A stretch of 64,000 nt of DNA, taken from contig NZ_MUFV01000001.1 in the NCBI RefSeq assembly GCF_002017875.1, positions 1,886,501 to 1,950,500 on the forward strand, in the 5' to 3' direction. A program made the position numbers and the translations under genes. Shown here piece after piece: positions 41,373 to 49,730 of this stretch. The DNA is from Deinococcus sp. LM3. GTDB taxonomy: Bacteria > Deinococcota > Deinococci > Deinococcales > Deinococcaceae. The notes beneath the pieces were generated by a model that made no database searches, was not told the origin of the DNA, and saw only the letters and a list, made by a program, of their open reading frames with translations. How positions within the stretch are numbered: the first letter of the stretch is position 1; every line of letters begins with the position of its first letter.

Positions 41373-42590
41373 ATGCCTGGAATTGCGATTGTTGGCGCTC
41401 AGTGGGGCGATGAAGGCAAGGGGAAGATCACGGATTTCCTGGCGCCGGAAGCCGAGTTCGTGGTGCGGTATCAGGGCGGCGCGAACGCCGGGCATACGGT
41501 CACGGCGAAGGGGCAGACGTTCAAGTTGAACCTGCTGCCCAGCGGCGTGCTGCATGACGGGACGGTCAGCGTGCTGGGTGACGGGATGGTCATCGACGCG
41601 GACAAGTTCATGGAGGAACGCCGGAACCTGATCGCGGGTGGCCTGACCCCGGACCTGCGCATCAGTGACCGGGCGCACCTGGTGCTGCCTCACCACAAGT
41701 TCGTGGATGGCCGGAAGGACTTCGTGGGCACGACCGGGCGCGGGATCGGCCCGGCGTACGCGGACCGGGCGCGCCGCGTGGGCATCCGGTTCGGTGATCT
41801 GCTGGACGACGGCGTGCTGCGCGAGCGGATCGAGCGGCTGCTGGAGGCCAAGCCGAACAGCACCCGCGACGCGGGCTGGACGAGCGTGGACGTGGCGATG
41901 GAGTCCCTCGCCCCGACCCGCGAGGCGCTCGCGCCGTTCATTCAGGATACGGGCGAGCAGCTGCGCGCCGCGATCCGTGATGGCCGCAACGTGCTGTTCG
42001 AGGGCGCGCAGGCGACCCTGCTGGACCTGAACTACGGCACGTACCCGTTCGTGACCAGCAGCCACCCCACGGTGGGCGGCATTCTGGTGGGGGCGGGCGT
42101 GAACCACAAGGCCATTCACAAGGTGTACGGCGTGGCGAAGGCCTTCAACACCCGTGTCGGGCATGGGCCGTTCCTGACCGAGGTGCATGACGAGGCGGGC
42201 ATCCTGCGCCTGCGCGGCGACGGCAGCAAACCCTGGGACGAGTTCGGCACGACGACCGGCCGTCCGCGCCGGGTGGGCTGGCTGGACCTGCACCTGCTGA
42301 AGTACGCGGTGGACGTGAACGGCCTGGACGGGCTGGTCATCAACAAGATGGACGTCCTGGCGGGTCTGGACGAGGTGCCGGTCTGCGTGGGTTACGACGC
42401 GGACGGTCAGCCGGTCATGAAACGCATGAAGGGCTGGGCGACCACCGAGGGCGCCGACAGCCGCGCGACCCTGGCCAAAGATGCGCAGGCGTACCTGGAC
42501 CTGATCGAGGAGACCGTGAACTGCCCCGTGGTGATCTTCTCGGCCGGCCCGGCCCGCGAGCAGACGTACGGCGAGGTCAGCTGGAAGTAA
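41373..42590 (+). CDS. purA: Adenylosuccinate synthase
   Basis: A 405-residue GTP-dependent enzyme converting IMP and aspartate to adenylosuccinate. GAQWGDEGKGKITDFLA carries the GTP P-loop and catalytic Asp, QGGANAGHTV the catalytic His, GTTGRGIGPAYADRARR the IMP loop, VLFEGAQATLLDLNYGTYPFVTSS the central strand, and TTGRPRRVGWLDL the aspartate loop. It is slightly shorter than typical (about 430), as seen in some thermophile-related enzymes. SD GGAGGG lies 6 bases upstream. Confidence 0.97.
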   Translation: MPGIAIVGAQWGDEGKGKITDFLAPEAEFVVRYQGGANAGHTVTAKGQTFKLNLLPSGVLHDGTVSVLGDGMVIDADKFMEERRNLIAGGLTPDLRISDRAHLVLPHHKFVDGRKDFVGTTGRGIGPAYADRARRVGIRFGDLLDDGVLRERIERLLEAKPNSTRDAGWTSVDVAMESLAPTREALAPFIQDTGEQLRAAIRDGRNVLFEGAQATLLDLNYGTYPFVTSSHPTVGGILVGAGVNHKAIHKVYGVAKAFNTRVGHGPFLTEVHDEAGILRLRGDGSKPWDEFGTTTGRPRRVGWLDLHLLKYAVDVNGLDGLVINKMDVLAGLDEVPVCVGYDADGQPVMKRMKGWATTEGADSRATLAKDAQAYLDLIEETVNCPVVIFSAGPAREQTYGEVSWK

Positions 42591-42593
42591 CCC

Positions 42594-42639
42594 GGACTCG
42601 GATTGAATGGTTTTTGCAAAAACCGTTCAATCCGAGCGG
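42594..42639 (-). repeat. Solo hairpin derived from a family A element
   Basis: The right-end hairpin of family A only: TCGGATTGAATGGTTTTTGC and its complement, a stem of about 17 bp with the sequence TTTTTGCAAAAA at its tip. It begins four bases after the purA stop and may serve as its 3' end. Confidence 0.75.
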
Positions 42640-42791
42640 CTTCCATGTGACGGCGGATTCCCTCATGTCCGGGAGGGGCGTGGGGGGTTCCTGAATCTTT
42701 TTTGACAATTGCCGCGAGGGGCTACGGCCTACACTCGCGGCATTCATGTTCATGCCCCCGGACCGGGAGCGCGTGAGAAGGAGCAATTCCC

Positions 42792-43403
42792 TTGACGATT
42801 GAAACAGTGATCAGCGCCGCTGACGAGAAGCAGGAAGTGCCGGGCCTGAGCGCCCTGACCCACAGCTGGCTGGGCGCCATCGGGGAGGACCCGGAACGCG
42901 AGGGGCTGATCAAGACGCCGCACCGCGTGGCGAAAGCCTGGGGGTTCCTGACGGCCGGGTACCAGAAGACGCTGCACGAGGCGGTGGGGGACGCCGTGTT
43001 CGCCGCCGATGGCAGCGAGATGGTGATCGTGAAGGACATCGAGTTCTACTCCATGTGCGAGCACCACATGCTGCCCTTCTACGGCCGGGCGCACATCGCG
43101 TACATTCCGGACGGGCAGATTCTGGGCCTGAGTAAGTTCGCGCGGATCGTGGACCTGTACTCGCGCCGCCTGCAGGTGCAGGAGCGCATCACGACGCAGG
43201 TGGCGGACGCCGTGCAGGAACTGCTGGCGCCGAAGGGCGTGGCGGTCGTCATGGAGGGCGTGCACCTGTGCATGGCGATGCGGGGCGTGCAGAAGCAGAA
43301 CAGCAGCACCAGCACGAGTGCCATGCGCGGCCTGTTCAAGAGCGACCCGCGTACCCGCGCGGAATTCATGAGTGCCGTGCAGACCACCCTGCGGTCCCGC
43401 TGA
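42792..43403 (+). CDS. folE: GTP cyclohydrolase I
   Basis: A 203-residue enzyme making 7,8-dihydroneopterin triphosphate, first step of folate synthesis. EFYSMCEHHMLPFYGRAHIAYIPDG holds the zinc cysteine and histidines, GLSKFARIVDLYSRRLQVQERIT the GTP-binding region, and GVHLCMAMRGVQKQNSST the second zinc cysteine and catalytic site. The start is TTG at 42792, supported by AAGGAG 10 bases upstream and no better start in frame. It complements the pabBA/pabC operon in folate supply. Confidence 0.96.
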   Translation: MTIETVISAADEKQEVPGLSALTHSWLGAIGEDPEREGLIKTPHRVAKAWGFLTAGYQKTLHEAVGDAVFAADGSEMVIVKDIEFYSMCEHHMLPFYGRAHIAYIPDGQILGLSKFARIVDLYSRRLQVQERITTQVADAVQELLAPKGVAVVMEGVHLCMAMRGVQKQNSSTSTSAMRGLFKSDPRTRAEFMSAVQTTLRSR

Positions 43404-43462
43404 CAGGCTGCCCGACGGGGAGGGGCCTGTAAGAAATTCGACATTGTGGATGGGGCGGGATT

Positions 43463-43512
43463 CCGGTCCGGGGAGTTGGGTGCGCGGCGCGCGTCCAGTC
43501 CTCCCGGACCGG
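43463..43512. other. Long hairpin of unknown role after folE
   Basis: CCGGTCCGGGGAG at 43463-43475 pairs with CTCCCGGACCGG at 43501-43512 (12 bp, one bulge) around a 25-base loop that has its own GCGCG dyad. It is in the 273-base gap before the large signalling gene. No T-tract follows. Confidence 0.45.
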
Positions 43513-43638
43513 TTCTGTCGGCTGGGCGGTCAGCGCGCTACGCCACTCCGCCTGGGCCCTGGTGGTGGGCGCGGGCCGGACGGGGCCGGTGAAGGGCTGA
43601 TTGAGGCTCTCCTGTAGCTTCCGGGTGATAAGAGGCAT

Positions 43639-43657
43639 GTAAGGGCCGGTCCCTTAC
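43639..43657. promoter_or_regulatory. Perfect inverted repeat just upstream of the GGDEF/HD-GYP gene
   Basis: GTAAGGG-CCGGT-CCCTTAC, 7-bp perfect arms, ending 19 bases before the chosen start. It could be an operator or an mRNA hairpin near the ribosome-binding site. Confidence 0.5.
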
Positions 43658-43676
43658 CGTGAGGAAGGGGGGGGAC

Positions 43677-46466
43677 GTGCTGCTGAATTTCTGTTTATTA
43701 CTGACCTGCACGTTTCTGCTGAGTCTCACGTACCGTCAGTGGCCGGTGCCGGCGCGCTCGGCCGAGCATCAGCTGCGGATCGTGCTGGCGGCGGTCGCCT
43801 CGGTGCTGCTGCTGCTGAACACCCAGGAGGTCGGGCCGTACAAGATCGACCTGCGGTTCGTGCCGCTGGCGCTGATCACCCTGCGGTACGGCGTCGGGCC
43901 GGGCCTGCTGGTTGCGGCCGGGCCGGTCGTGCTGCGCGTGCTGGAGTCCGACCTGGGCGGCCTGTCGGCGCTCGTGAACGCCCTGAGCGTCGTGGGCCTG
44001 TCGGGAATCCTGCGCGGATACCTGAACTTCCGGGACCTGGGGCGCAGGGACCTCTGGAAACTGCCGCTTCCTTATCTGGGCGTGGGTCTGATGCTGTTCT
44101 TCACGCCCCAGCCGCCCGGCGTGTCCCCGTGGGTGCTGTACCCGTCCATGCTGGCGCTGCACTCGCTGGCGACCGTGGCCGTGCTGGGCGTCCTGAATGC
44201 CCGGCTGCGCCTGCTGCGCGCCACCGCCGAACTGGAACGGCAGGTTCTGACCGACGAACTGACCGGACTGGGCAACCGGCGACGCTTCGATCTGGATCTC
44301 GCGCGGCTGGAGACGGGCGGACAGCTCGTGATGCTGGACATCGACGATTTCCGGTCGCTGAACGAGCGGCACGGCACGCCGGTCGGGGACCGGGCACTGC
44401 GCTACATCGGGCAGGTCATGACGGACGTCGCGCCGCACGCCGCGTACCGACTGAGTGGCGAGGAGTTCGCGCTGCTGCTGAACGTGGGCAGCGAGGCCGG
44501 AGCGCGCGCGCTGGTCGAGCGGATCCAGGCGCAGGTCACGGAGCCCGGCGGCCTGCCCTGGGCGAACCTGACCCTGTCGGCCGGCATGGCGACCCGCCTG
44601 CTGCACGAGACGCCCAGCGAGCTGATGTCCCGCGCGGACGAGGCGCTGTACCTCGCCAAGACGAACGGCCGTAACCGGCTGGTCGTGCAGCAGTACAGCG
44701 CGCGGCCCACCACGGCCGAGGTGGCGCTGCCGGACATCCGCCCCCGCTACTCGCTGTGGCAGGCGCAGCGCACCACCGTCAATCTGCTCACGCAGCGCCG
44801 CACCCTGACCGACGACGACTGGCACGAGCTGCTGCGACTGGCGGTGCAGACCGTGGACGGCGTGGAGGCCGGCACCCTGAACGTCCGCGAGGGCAGCGTG
44901 TTCCGCGTGTGCGCCTCCGAGGGGTACGACGAGGGCCTGACCGGCCTGACCCTGACCGAGCGGTCGCAGCGCAAATGGTACGGCGGAAGCCTGGAGGACT
45001 GGCTGGCGGGCAAACCGCGCGTGCTGCGGCCCGGCGAGATCCAGCGGGCCTGGGCGTCGGCCGACGAGTCGCACCAGCCCGGTCAGGACCAGCTGTTCGC
45101 GCAGCTGGGACGCCGCGATCAGCTGCGCGCGAACCTGTGCCTGCCGGTCGTGCTGGGCGGCGAGGTGATCGCGCACCTGAACCTGGATTCCATGAGTTCC
45201 GAGGACGTGTTCACGCCGGCCGTCATGCAGGACGCCGGGGTGTTCGCGCAGCAGGTCGCGGCGCTGCTGCAGTTGCAGGAACGCTGGCGGGAACTCGAGC
45301 AGCTGGCGCGGCTGCACGGCGACCTGAGCCTCAGCCTCGACGACGACGCCATCGCCGGGCACCTGACCGACACCGCCCACGCCCTGCTGCGCACCAGTTA
45401 CACCGTCCTGCTGCGCTACGACGCCACGCAGGACATGCTGATCAGCGCGGCCCGTGCCGGGGCCAGCCCGCTGGACGGCCCCCCGGTGCGGCTGCGGCGC
45501 GGCGAGGGCATGTCGTGGCTGGCGCTGGAAACCGGGCAGGTGCAGCGCGTGGCGGACATCATGACCACGCCCGGCGCGTACCGCCCGGAGAACCTGGAAC
45601 CCGACCGCCGCGCCCTGATGGCCGTGCCGCTGCTGTCGCACCAGCGGCAGCCGCTGGGCGTGCTGTGCCTGCTGCGCAGCGCCCACCGGCCCTTCCAGGC
45701 CAGTGACGAGGCGCTGGCCGCCATGCTCGCCAGCGTCGGCACGCGCGTCATGGAGCGCGGCACGCACCTGAACGACCTGCGCGCCACGCTGGAAGCCTCG
45801 CTGAACACGCTGGGCGTGGCGCTCGAAGCGCGGGATTTCGAGACGCAGGGCCACACCCAGCGCGTGCGGGACCTGGCGCTCATGATGGGCGCGGCGCTGC
45901 AACTCCCGGACGACCAGATGACGGCGCTGCGGCACGGCGCGACGCTGCACGACATCGGGAAGCTGTGCATCCCGGACGCCGTGCTGCTCAAGCCGGGCCG
46001 CCTGACCCCGGACGAGCGGGCCGTGGTCGAGCAGCACGCCCCGCTGGGCGCGGACCTCGTGGCCCGCATTCCGTTCCTGCATCCCGAGTCGCATCACGTC
46101 GTCCGGCACCACCATGAACGCTGGGACGGCGCCGGGTACCCGGACCGGCTGGCCGCCGACGGGATTCCGCTGCTGGCCCGGATCTTCGCGCTGTGCGACG
46201 TGTACGACGCCCTGATCAGCGTCCGGCCCTACAAGGCCGCGATGTCGCACGCGCGGGCGCTGGAGATCATCCGCGAGGGGCGCGGCACGCAGTTCGACCC
46301 GGCGCTGACGGACCTGTTCTGCAGCCTGATTCCCGGTGGTTTCGCCGTATCGGTCTCCAGTCACCCGGCCGGGACCGGGGAAGCCACCGTGCCCGCTGAG
46401 GAAGGGGCGGTGCCTGCCGGGCCAGTGGCCGCCGGGCCGGTCGAGGCGGACGGCGCACTGCCATGA
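43677..46466 (+). CDS. 5TM-GGDEF-GAF-GAF-HD-GYP bifunctional c-di-GMP protein
   Basis: A 929-residue membrane protein. Residues about 1-185 form a five-helix 5TMR-LYT-like sensor (DLRFVPLALITLRYGVGPGLLVAAGP). A GGDEF domain follows (TDELTGLGNRRRF; signature RLSGEEFALLL, an active-type variant). Then come two GAF domains (about 355-540 and 545-700). The C-terminus is an HD-GYP phosphodiesterase with LRHGATLHDIGKLCIPDAVLLKPG, HHHERWDGAGYPDRL and FALCDVYDALISVRPYK. It could both make and degrade c-di-GMP. The start GTG 43677 has GAGGAAGG upstream; a GTG six codons earlier has none. A Pro/Ala/Gly tail ends the protein. Confidence 0.9.
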   Translation: MLLNFCLLLTCTFLLSLTYRQWPVPARSAEHQLRIVLAAVASVLLLLNTQEVGPYKIDLRFVPLALITLRYGVGPGLLVAAGPVVLRVLESDLGGLSALVNALSVVGLSGILRGYLNFRDLGRRDLWKLPLPYLGVGLMLFFTPQPPGVSPWVLYPSMLALHSLATVAVLGVLNARLRLLRATAELERQVLTDELTGLGNRRRFDLDLARLETGGQLVMLDIDDFRSLNERHGTPVGDRALRYIGQVMTDVAPHAAYRLSGEEFALLLNVGSEAGARALVERIQAQVTEPGGLPWANLTLSAGMATRLLHETPSELMSRADEALYLAKTNGRNRLVVQQYSARPTTAEVALPDIRPRYSLWQAQRTTVNLLTQRRTLTDDDWHELLRLAVQTVDGVEAGTLNVREGSVFRVCASEGYDEGLTGLTLTERSQRKWYGGSLEDWLAGKPRVLRPGEIQRAWASADESHQPGQDQLFAQLGRRDQLRANLCLPVVLGGEVIAHLNLDSMSSEDVFTPAVMQDAGVFAQQVAALLQLQERWRELEQLARLHGDLSLSLDDDAIAGHLTDTAHALLRTSYTVLLRYDATQDMLISAARAGASPLDGPPVRLRRGEGMSWLALETGQVQRVADIMTTPGAYRPENLEPDRRALMAVPLLSHQRQPLGVLCLLRSAHRPFQASDEALAAMLASVGTRVMERGTHLNDLRATLEASLNTLGVALEARDFETQGHTQRVRDLALMMGAALQLPDDQMTALRHGATLHDIGKLCIPDAVLLKPGRLTPDERAVVEQHAPLGADLVARIPFLHPESHHVVRHHHERWDGAGYPDRLAADGIPLLARIFALCDVYDALISVRPYKAAMSHARALEIIREGRGTQFDPALTDLFCSLIPGGFAVSVSSHPAGTGEATVPAEEGAVPAGPVAAGPVEADGALP

Positions 46467-46502
46467 GCGGCCGTGTGATCCGGTCAGCCGGACCAGGGTG
46501 GG

Positions 46503-46937
46503 TCAGGCCGGGTCGCTGCTGTCTCCCAGCGTCTGTTCCAGCGCCCGCCACGCCAGCAGCGCGCACCGGCGCCGGGCGTGCAGGCGGCTGACGCCCGCGA
46601 GGGCCAGCAGGTCCCCCAGCTGCGGGCTGCCCGGTTCCTCGCCCATGACCATCGCCCGGAACTGCCCGGCCAGCGCCCGCGCTTCGGGCACGGTCCTGCC
46701 GGTCAGGGCGACGGTCATCAGGCTGGCGCTGCTCTGGCTGATCGCGCAGCCCTTCCCGCTGAAGGTCAGATGCCCGATCCGGCCGTCCTGCACGTCGGCC
46801 CAGACGGTCACCTGATCCCCGCAGCCCGGATTGTCCAGCGTGACGCCCGCCACGCCGTTCAGCGGGCCGGTGTGGCGCGGGCGGCGCTGATGGTCCGCGA
46901 TGATCTGCCTGGACAGCGCGTCGGGCAGCACGGTCAC
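46503..46937 (-). CDS. sufU: SufU-like iron-sulfur scaffold / sulfur-transfer protein
   Basis: A 144-residue protein. Three conserved cysteines appear in family positions: LDNPGCGDQVTVW, SGKGCAISQSSASLM and RRRCALLAWRALE. The aspartate of GCGD is also kept, forming the zinc site of SufU that accepts sulfur from SufS. It starts inside the M20 amidohydrolase stop (ATGA overlap), an unusual partner; no sufS, sufB or sufD is in view. Confidence 0.87.
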   Translation of the reverse strand: MTVLPDALSRQIIADHQRRPRHTGPLNGVAGVTLDNPGCGDQVTVWADVQDGRIGHLTFSGKGCAISQSSASLMTVALTGRTVPEARALAGQFRAMVMGEEPGSPQLGDLLALAGVSRLHARRRCALLAWRALEQTLGDSSDPA

Positions 46938-48112
46938 TCCGGGACGGTCAGGCGCAGCGCGGCGGCGTGCAGCATCCGCACCCCGGTTTCCAGGCTGGCC
47001 TCGTCGATGGTGAAGCGCGGGTGGTGGTGCGGCCAGCGGCTGTCCTGCCCGTCACTGCCGGAACCGACGTTGAAGTACGCGCCGGGCGCCTTTTCTAGGT
47101 AGGCGCTGAAGTCCTCGCCGCCCATGGTGGGTTTCGCGTCCCGGTACAGGTCCGCGCCGACCACGTCCAGCGCGATGTCTTTCAGTTGCGCGGCCACCCA
47201 GTCGGTGTTGATCAGCGGGCGGTACCCGAACTCGTAGCGCAGGTCGTAGGTCGCGCCGTGCGCGTCGCACACGCCCTTGATGACCCGCTCGATCAGCTGC
47301 GGCGCCCGCTCGCGCAGCGCCGGGTCGAAGGTGCGGACCGTGCCCATCAGTTCGGCCGTGTCGGGAATGACGTTGTGCGTGGTGCCGCTCGTGAATTTGG
47401 TGATGCTGACCACCAGCGCGTCCTGCGCGGCCACCATGCGGCTCACCACATGCTGGAGGTTCGTGACGACCTGCGCGCCCACCGCGATGGGGTCCACCGC
47501 TTCCTCCGGGTGCGCGCCGTGCCCGCCCCGCCCCCGGATGGTGAGTTCCAGCATGTCCGGCGCGGCCATGAACGCGCCGGGCTTGACCGCTACCACGCCG
47601 GCCGGCAGCTGGCTGTTCAGGTGCAGGCCCGTGACCACGTCCACGCCGTCCATCAGCGGGGTGTTCATGACCAGTTCCTCCGCGCCGCCGGGCCCGATCT
47701 CCTCGGCGTGCTGGAAGATCATGCGGACCTCGCCCGGCACGCTGGCCGCGTCCCCCGAGAGCAGCGCCGCCACGCCCAGCAGGATCGCGGTGTGCCCGTC
47801 GTGCCCGCAGGCGTGCATCACGCCGGGCCGGGTCGAGGCGAACTCGAAGGTGTTCTCCTCGTGGATGGGCAGCGCGTCGATGTCGGCGCGCAGCAGCACG
47901 GTGCGGCCCGGCTGCCCACCCTTCAGGACGGCCAGCACGCTGGTCGCGGTGGGGCGCGAGACGCTCAGGCCCGGCATCTTGCGCAGTTCGGCCTCGATGT
48001 ACGCGGCCGTCTCGTGCTCCTCGAAGCCCACCTCGGGGTTCATGTGCAGGTGCCGCCGCCACGCCACGAGCTGCGTGCGGAGTTCCTCGACCCGGTCCTG
48101 AATTGCAGTCAT
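46934..48112 (-). CDS. M20-family amidohydrolase (hippurate hydrolase/aminoacylase type)
   Basis: A 392-residue zinc peptidase-like enzyme. Metal-site segments: MHACGHDGHTAILLG, FQHAEEIGPGGAEELV, HLNSQLPAGVVAV and the C-terminal GGEDFSAYLEKAPGAYFNVG. The dimerisation domain carries GRGGHGAHPEEAVDPI. Such enzymes remove acyl groups from amino acids or act on small amides such as N-acetyl-diaminopimelate or hippurate. Cytoplasmic. It overlaps the SufU-like gene by 4 bases. Confidence 0.92.
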   Translation of the reverse strand: MTAIQDRVEELRTQLVAWRRHLHMNPEVGFEEHETAAYIEAELRKMPGLSVSRPTATSVLAVLKGGQPGRTVLLRADIDALPIHEENTFEFASTRPGVMHACGHDGHTAILLGVAALLSGDAASVPGEVRMIFQHAEEIGPGGAEELVMNTPLMDGVDVVTGLHLNSQLPAGVVAVKPGAFMAAPDMLELTIRGRGGHGAHPEEAVDPIAVGAQVVTNLQHVVSRMVAAQDALVVSITKFTSGTTHNVIPDTAELMGTVRTFDPALRERAPQLIERVIKGVCDAHGATYDLRYEFGYRPLINTDWVAAQLKDIALDVVGADLYRDAKPTMGGEDFSAYLEKAPGAYFNVGSGSDGQDSRWPHHHPRFTIDEASLETGVRMLHAAALRLTVPE

Positions 48113-48255
48113 GCCCCAGCCTAGCGCCTCCGGGCGGCCGGACGGGCTGCGTTTCGCTCTGCCGGACACTCCCGCCCCACCGGCCGGAATCCGAGGTAAA
48201 GGAACCTGAGTCCCGCCTCAGCAACTTTCCTCTGCGATCTGTCGTAATGGAGGGC

Positions 48256-48456
48256 ATGAAGACCTCCTCGAAAGGCAAACTCGGCCTGATCATGGCCGCC
48301 GCTCCGGTCGTGCTGGAACTGCTGGTCAAGACCCGCGCCGCCCAGAAGAAGAAAAGCCGCTACACCCGCGCCCGCAAGCGCGACCGCGTGATCGACACCC
48401 TGCTGAGCCGCGCGCAGAAGGCCGTCGGAAAGCCCGGAAAACGCCGCTTCTTCTGA
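48256..48456 (+). CDS. Small, highly basic uncharacterised protein
   Basis: A 66-residue protein (72 if started at ATG 48247). It has a short hydrophobic segment (LGLIMAAAPVVLELLV) followed by a strongly basic tail (AAQKKKSRYTRARKRDRV ... GKPGKRRFF). GGAGG lies very close to the inner ATG. It could associate with membrane or nucleic acid. I do not recognise a family. Confidence 0.6.
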   Translation: MKTSSKGKLGLIMAAAPVVLELLVKTRAAQKKKSRYTRARKRDRVIDTLLSRAQKAVGKPGKRRFF

Positions 48457-48519
48457 AGCCCTAAGGCCCCCTCAAGGCGCGCCTCCCCATCCGGCGGGAG
48501 CGCGCCCTTACGGTGGGGC

Positions 48520-49623
48520 ATGCCTCAGAAACCGGACATCACGCCCCCCGAAGCGCATGACCAGCGGGTGGGCTTCGCCCTGGTCGGCATCGGTAAGCTG
48601 ACCGCCGAGGAACTCATTCCCGCCGCGCGCACCAGCGAACACGCCTACGTGGCCGCGCTTGTGAGCGGCGAGCCGGACAAGGCGGACGGGTTTGCCCGCG
48701 CGCTGGGCCTGAGCGAGCAGGACGCCTACACCTACGAGCAGTTCGACGAACTGGCGAACCGCGACGACGTGCAGGCCGTATACATCGTGCTGCCCAACAG
48801 CCTGCACCGCGAGTACGCCACCCGCGCCGCCCGCATGGGCAAACACGTCCTGTGCGAGAAACCGCTGGGCGTGAACGCCGAGGACGCCCAGACCATCGTG
48901 GACGCCTGCAAAGGGGCCGGGGTGCTGCTGATGACCGCCTACCGCTGCCAGTACACCCCGGAACACTGGGCGGCCCGTGACGCCGTGCAGGGCGGCACGC
49001 TGGGGCCGGTGCAGCTGCTGAACTCCATCCACGCGCAGGTCGAGGACGACCCGGAGGCGTGGCGCCTGAAACGCGACCTGGCGGGCGGCGGGCCGCTGCC
49101 GGACGTGGGCATCTACAGCCTGAACACCCTGCGCTTTATCACTGGTCAGGAACCCGAGTGGGTGTTCGCCACGCAGCACCAGCCCGCAGAGGACCCGCGC
49201 TTCCGGGAGGTCGAGGCGTCCATGAGCGCCCTGCTGGGCTTCCCCGGCGGCGTGAGTGCGACCATCCAGACCAGTTACGCGGCGCACAGCACGGGCACCC
49301 TGCGCGTGATGGGTGAGAAGGGCAGCCTGCTGATGGACCCCGCCTTCCCGTACGACGGCCTGAAGCTGAGCCTGTCTGGTGAGGACGGTACCCGCCAGCC
49401 CAGTTTCCCCGAGTACGACCAGTTCACGCTGGAATTCGATCACTTCGCGCGGTGCATCCGCCGTGGCGACACACCGTGGACCCCCGGCGAGGAGGGCGTG
49501 CAGGACCATGTGATCATGGACGCCCTGTACGAGAGCGCCCGCACCGGACAGGTCGTGCGCCTGCCCACCCACACGAACCGCGACGCGTTCCGGGGCACGA
49601 AACCCGAACTGCCGCAGAAGTAG
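48520..49623 (+). CDS. Gfo/Idh/MocA-family oxidoreductase
   Basis: A 367-residue NAD(P)-dependent sugar-type dehydrogenase. The Rossmann start is FALVGIGKLTAEELIPA, in which G-x-G-x-x-(G/A) is relaxed; the catalytic EKP motif is HVLCEKPLGVNAEDA, and the substrate region is GGGPLPDVGIYSLNTLRFITG. It resembles glucose-fructose-oxidoreductase-like enzymes without the export signal. The substrate is unknown. A second family member lies at 62963. Confidence 0.9.
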   Translation: MPQKPDITPPEAHDQRVGFALVGIGKLTAEELIPAARTSEHAYVAALVSGEPDKADGFARALGLSEQDAYTYEQFDELANRDDVQAVYIVLPNSLHREYATRAARMGKHVLCEKPLGVNAEDAQTIVDACKGAGVLLMTAYRCQYTPEHWAARDAVQGGTLGPVQLLNSIHAQVEDDPEAWRLKRDLAGGGPLPDVGIYSLNTLRFITGQEPEWVFATQHQPAEDPRFREVEASMSALLGFPGGVSATIQTSYAAHSTGTLRVMGEKGSLLMDPAFPYDGLKLSLSGEDGTRQPSFPEYDQFTLEFDHFARCIRRGDTPWTPGEEGVQDHVIMDALYESARTGQVVRLPTHTNRDAFRGTKPELPQK

Positions 49624-49730
49624 CCCCCGCCCGCAGGGCCGCGTTCCACAACGAACCCTGAACGTCGCGCGCGGGGAACCGTAGCCACTCGCCCAACTGG
49701 CCCGGCCGCCACCCCAGCAGAATCGGGCCT

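Noticed and set aside
42702..42735. Possible folE promoter TTGACA ... TACACT
   Set aside because: The spacer is 22 bases, too long for a normal sigma-70-type promoter; no better -10 was seen.
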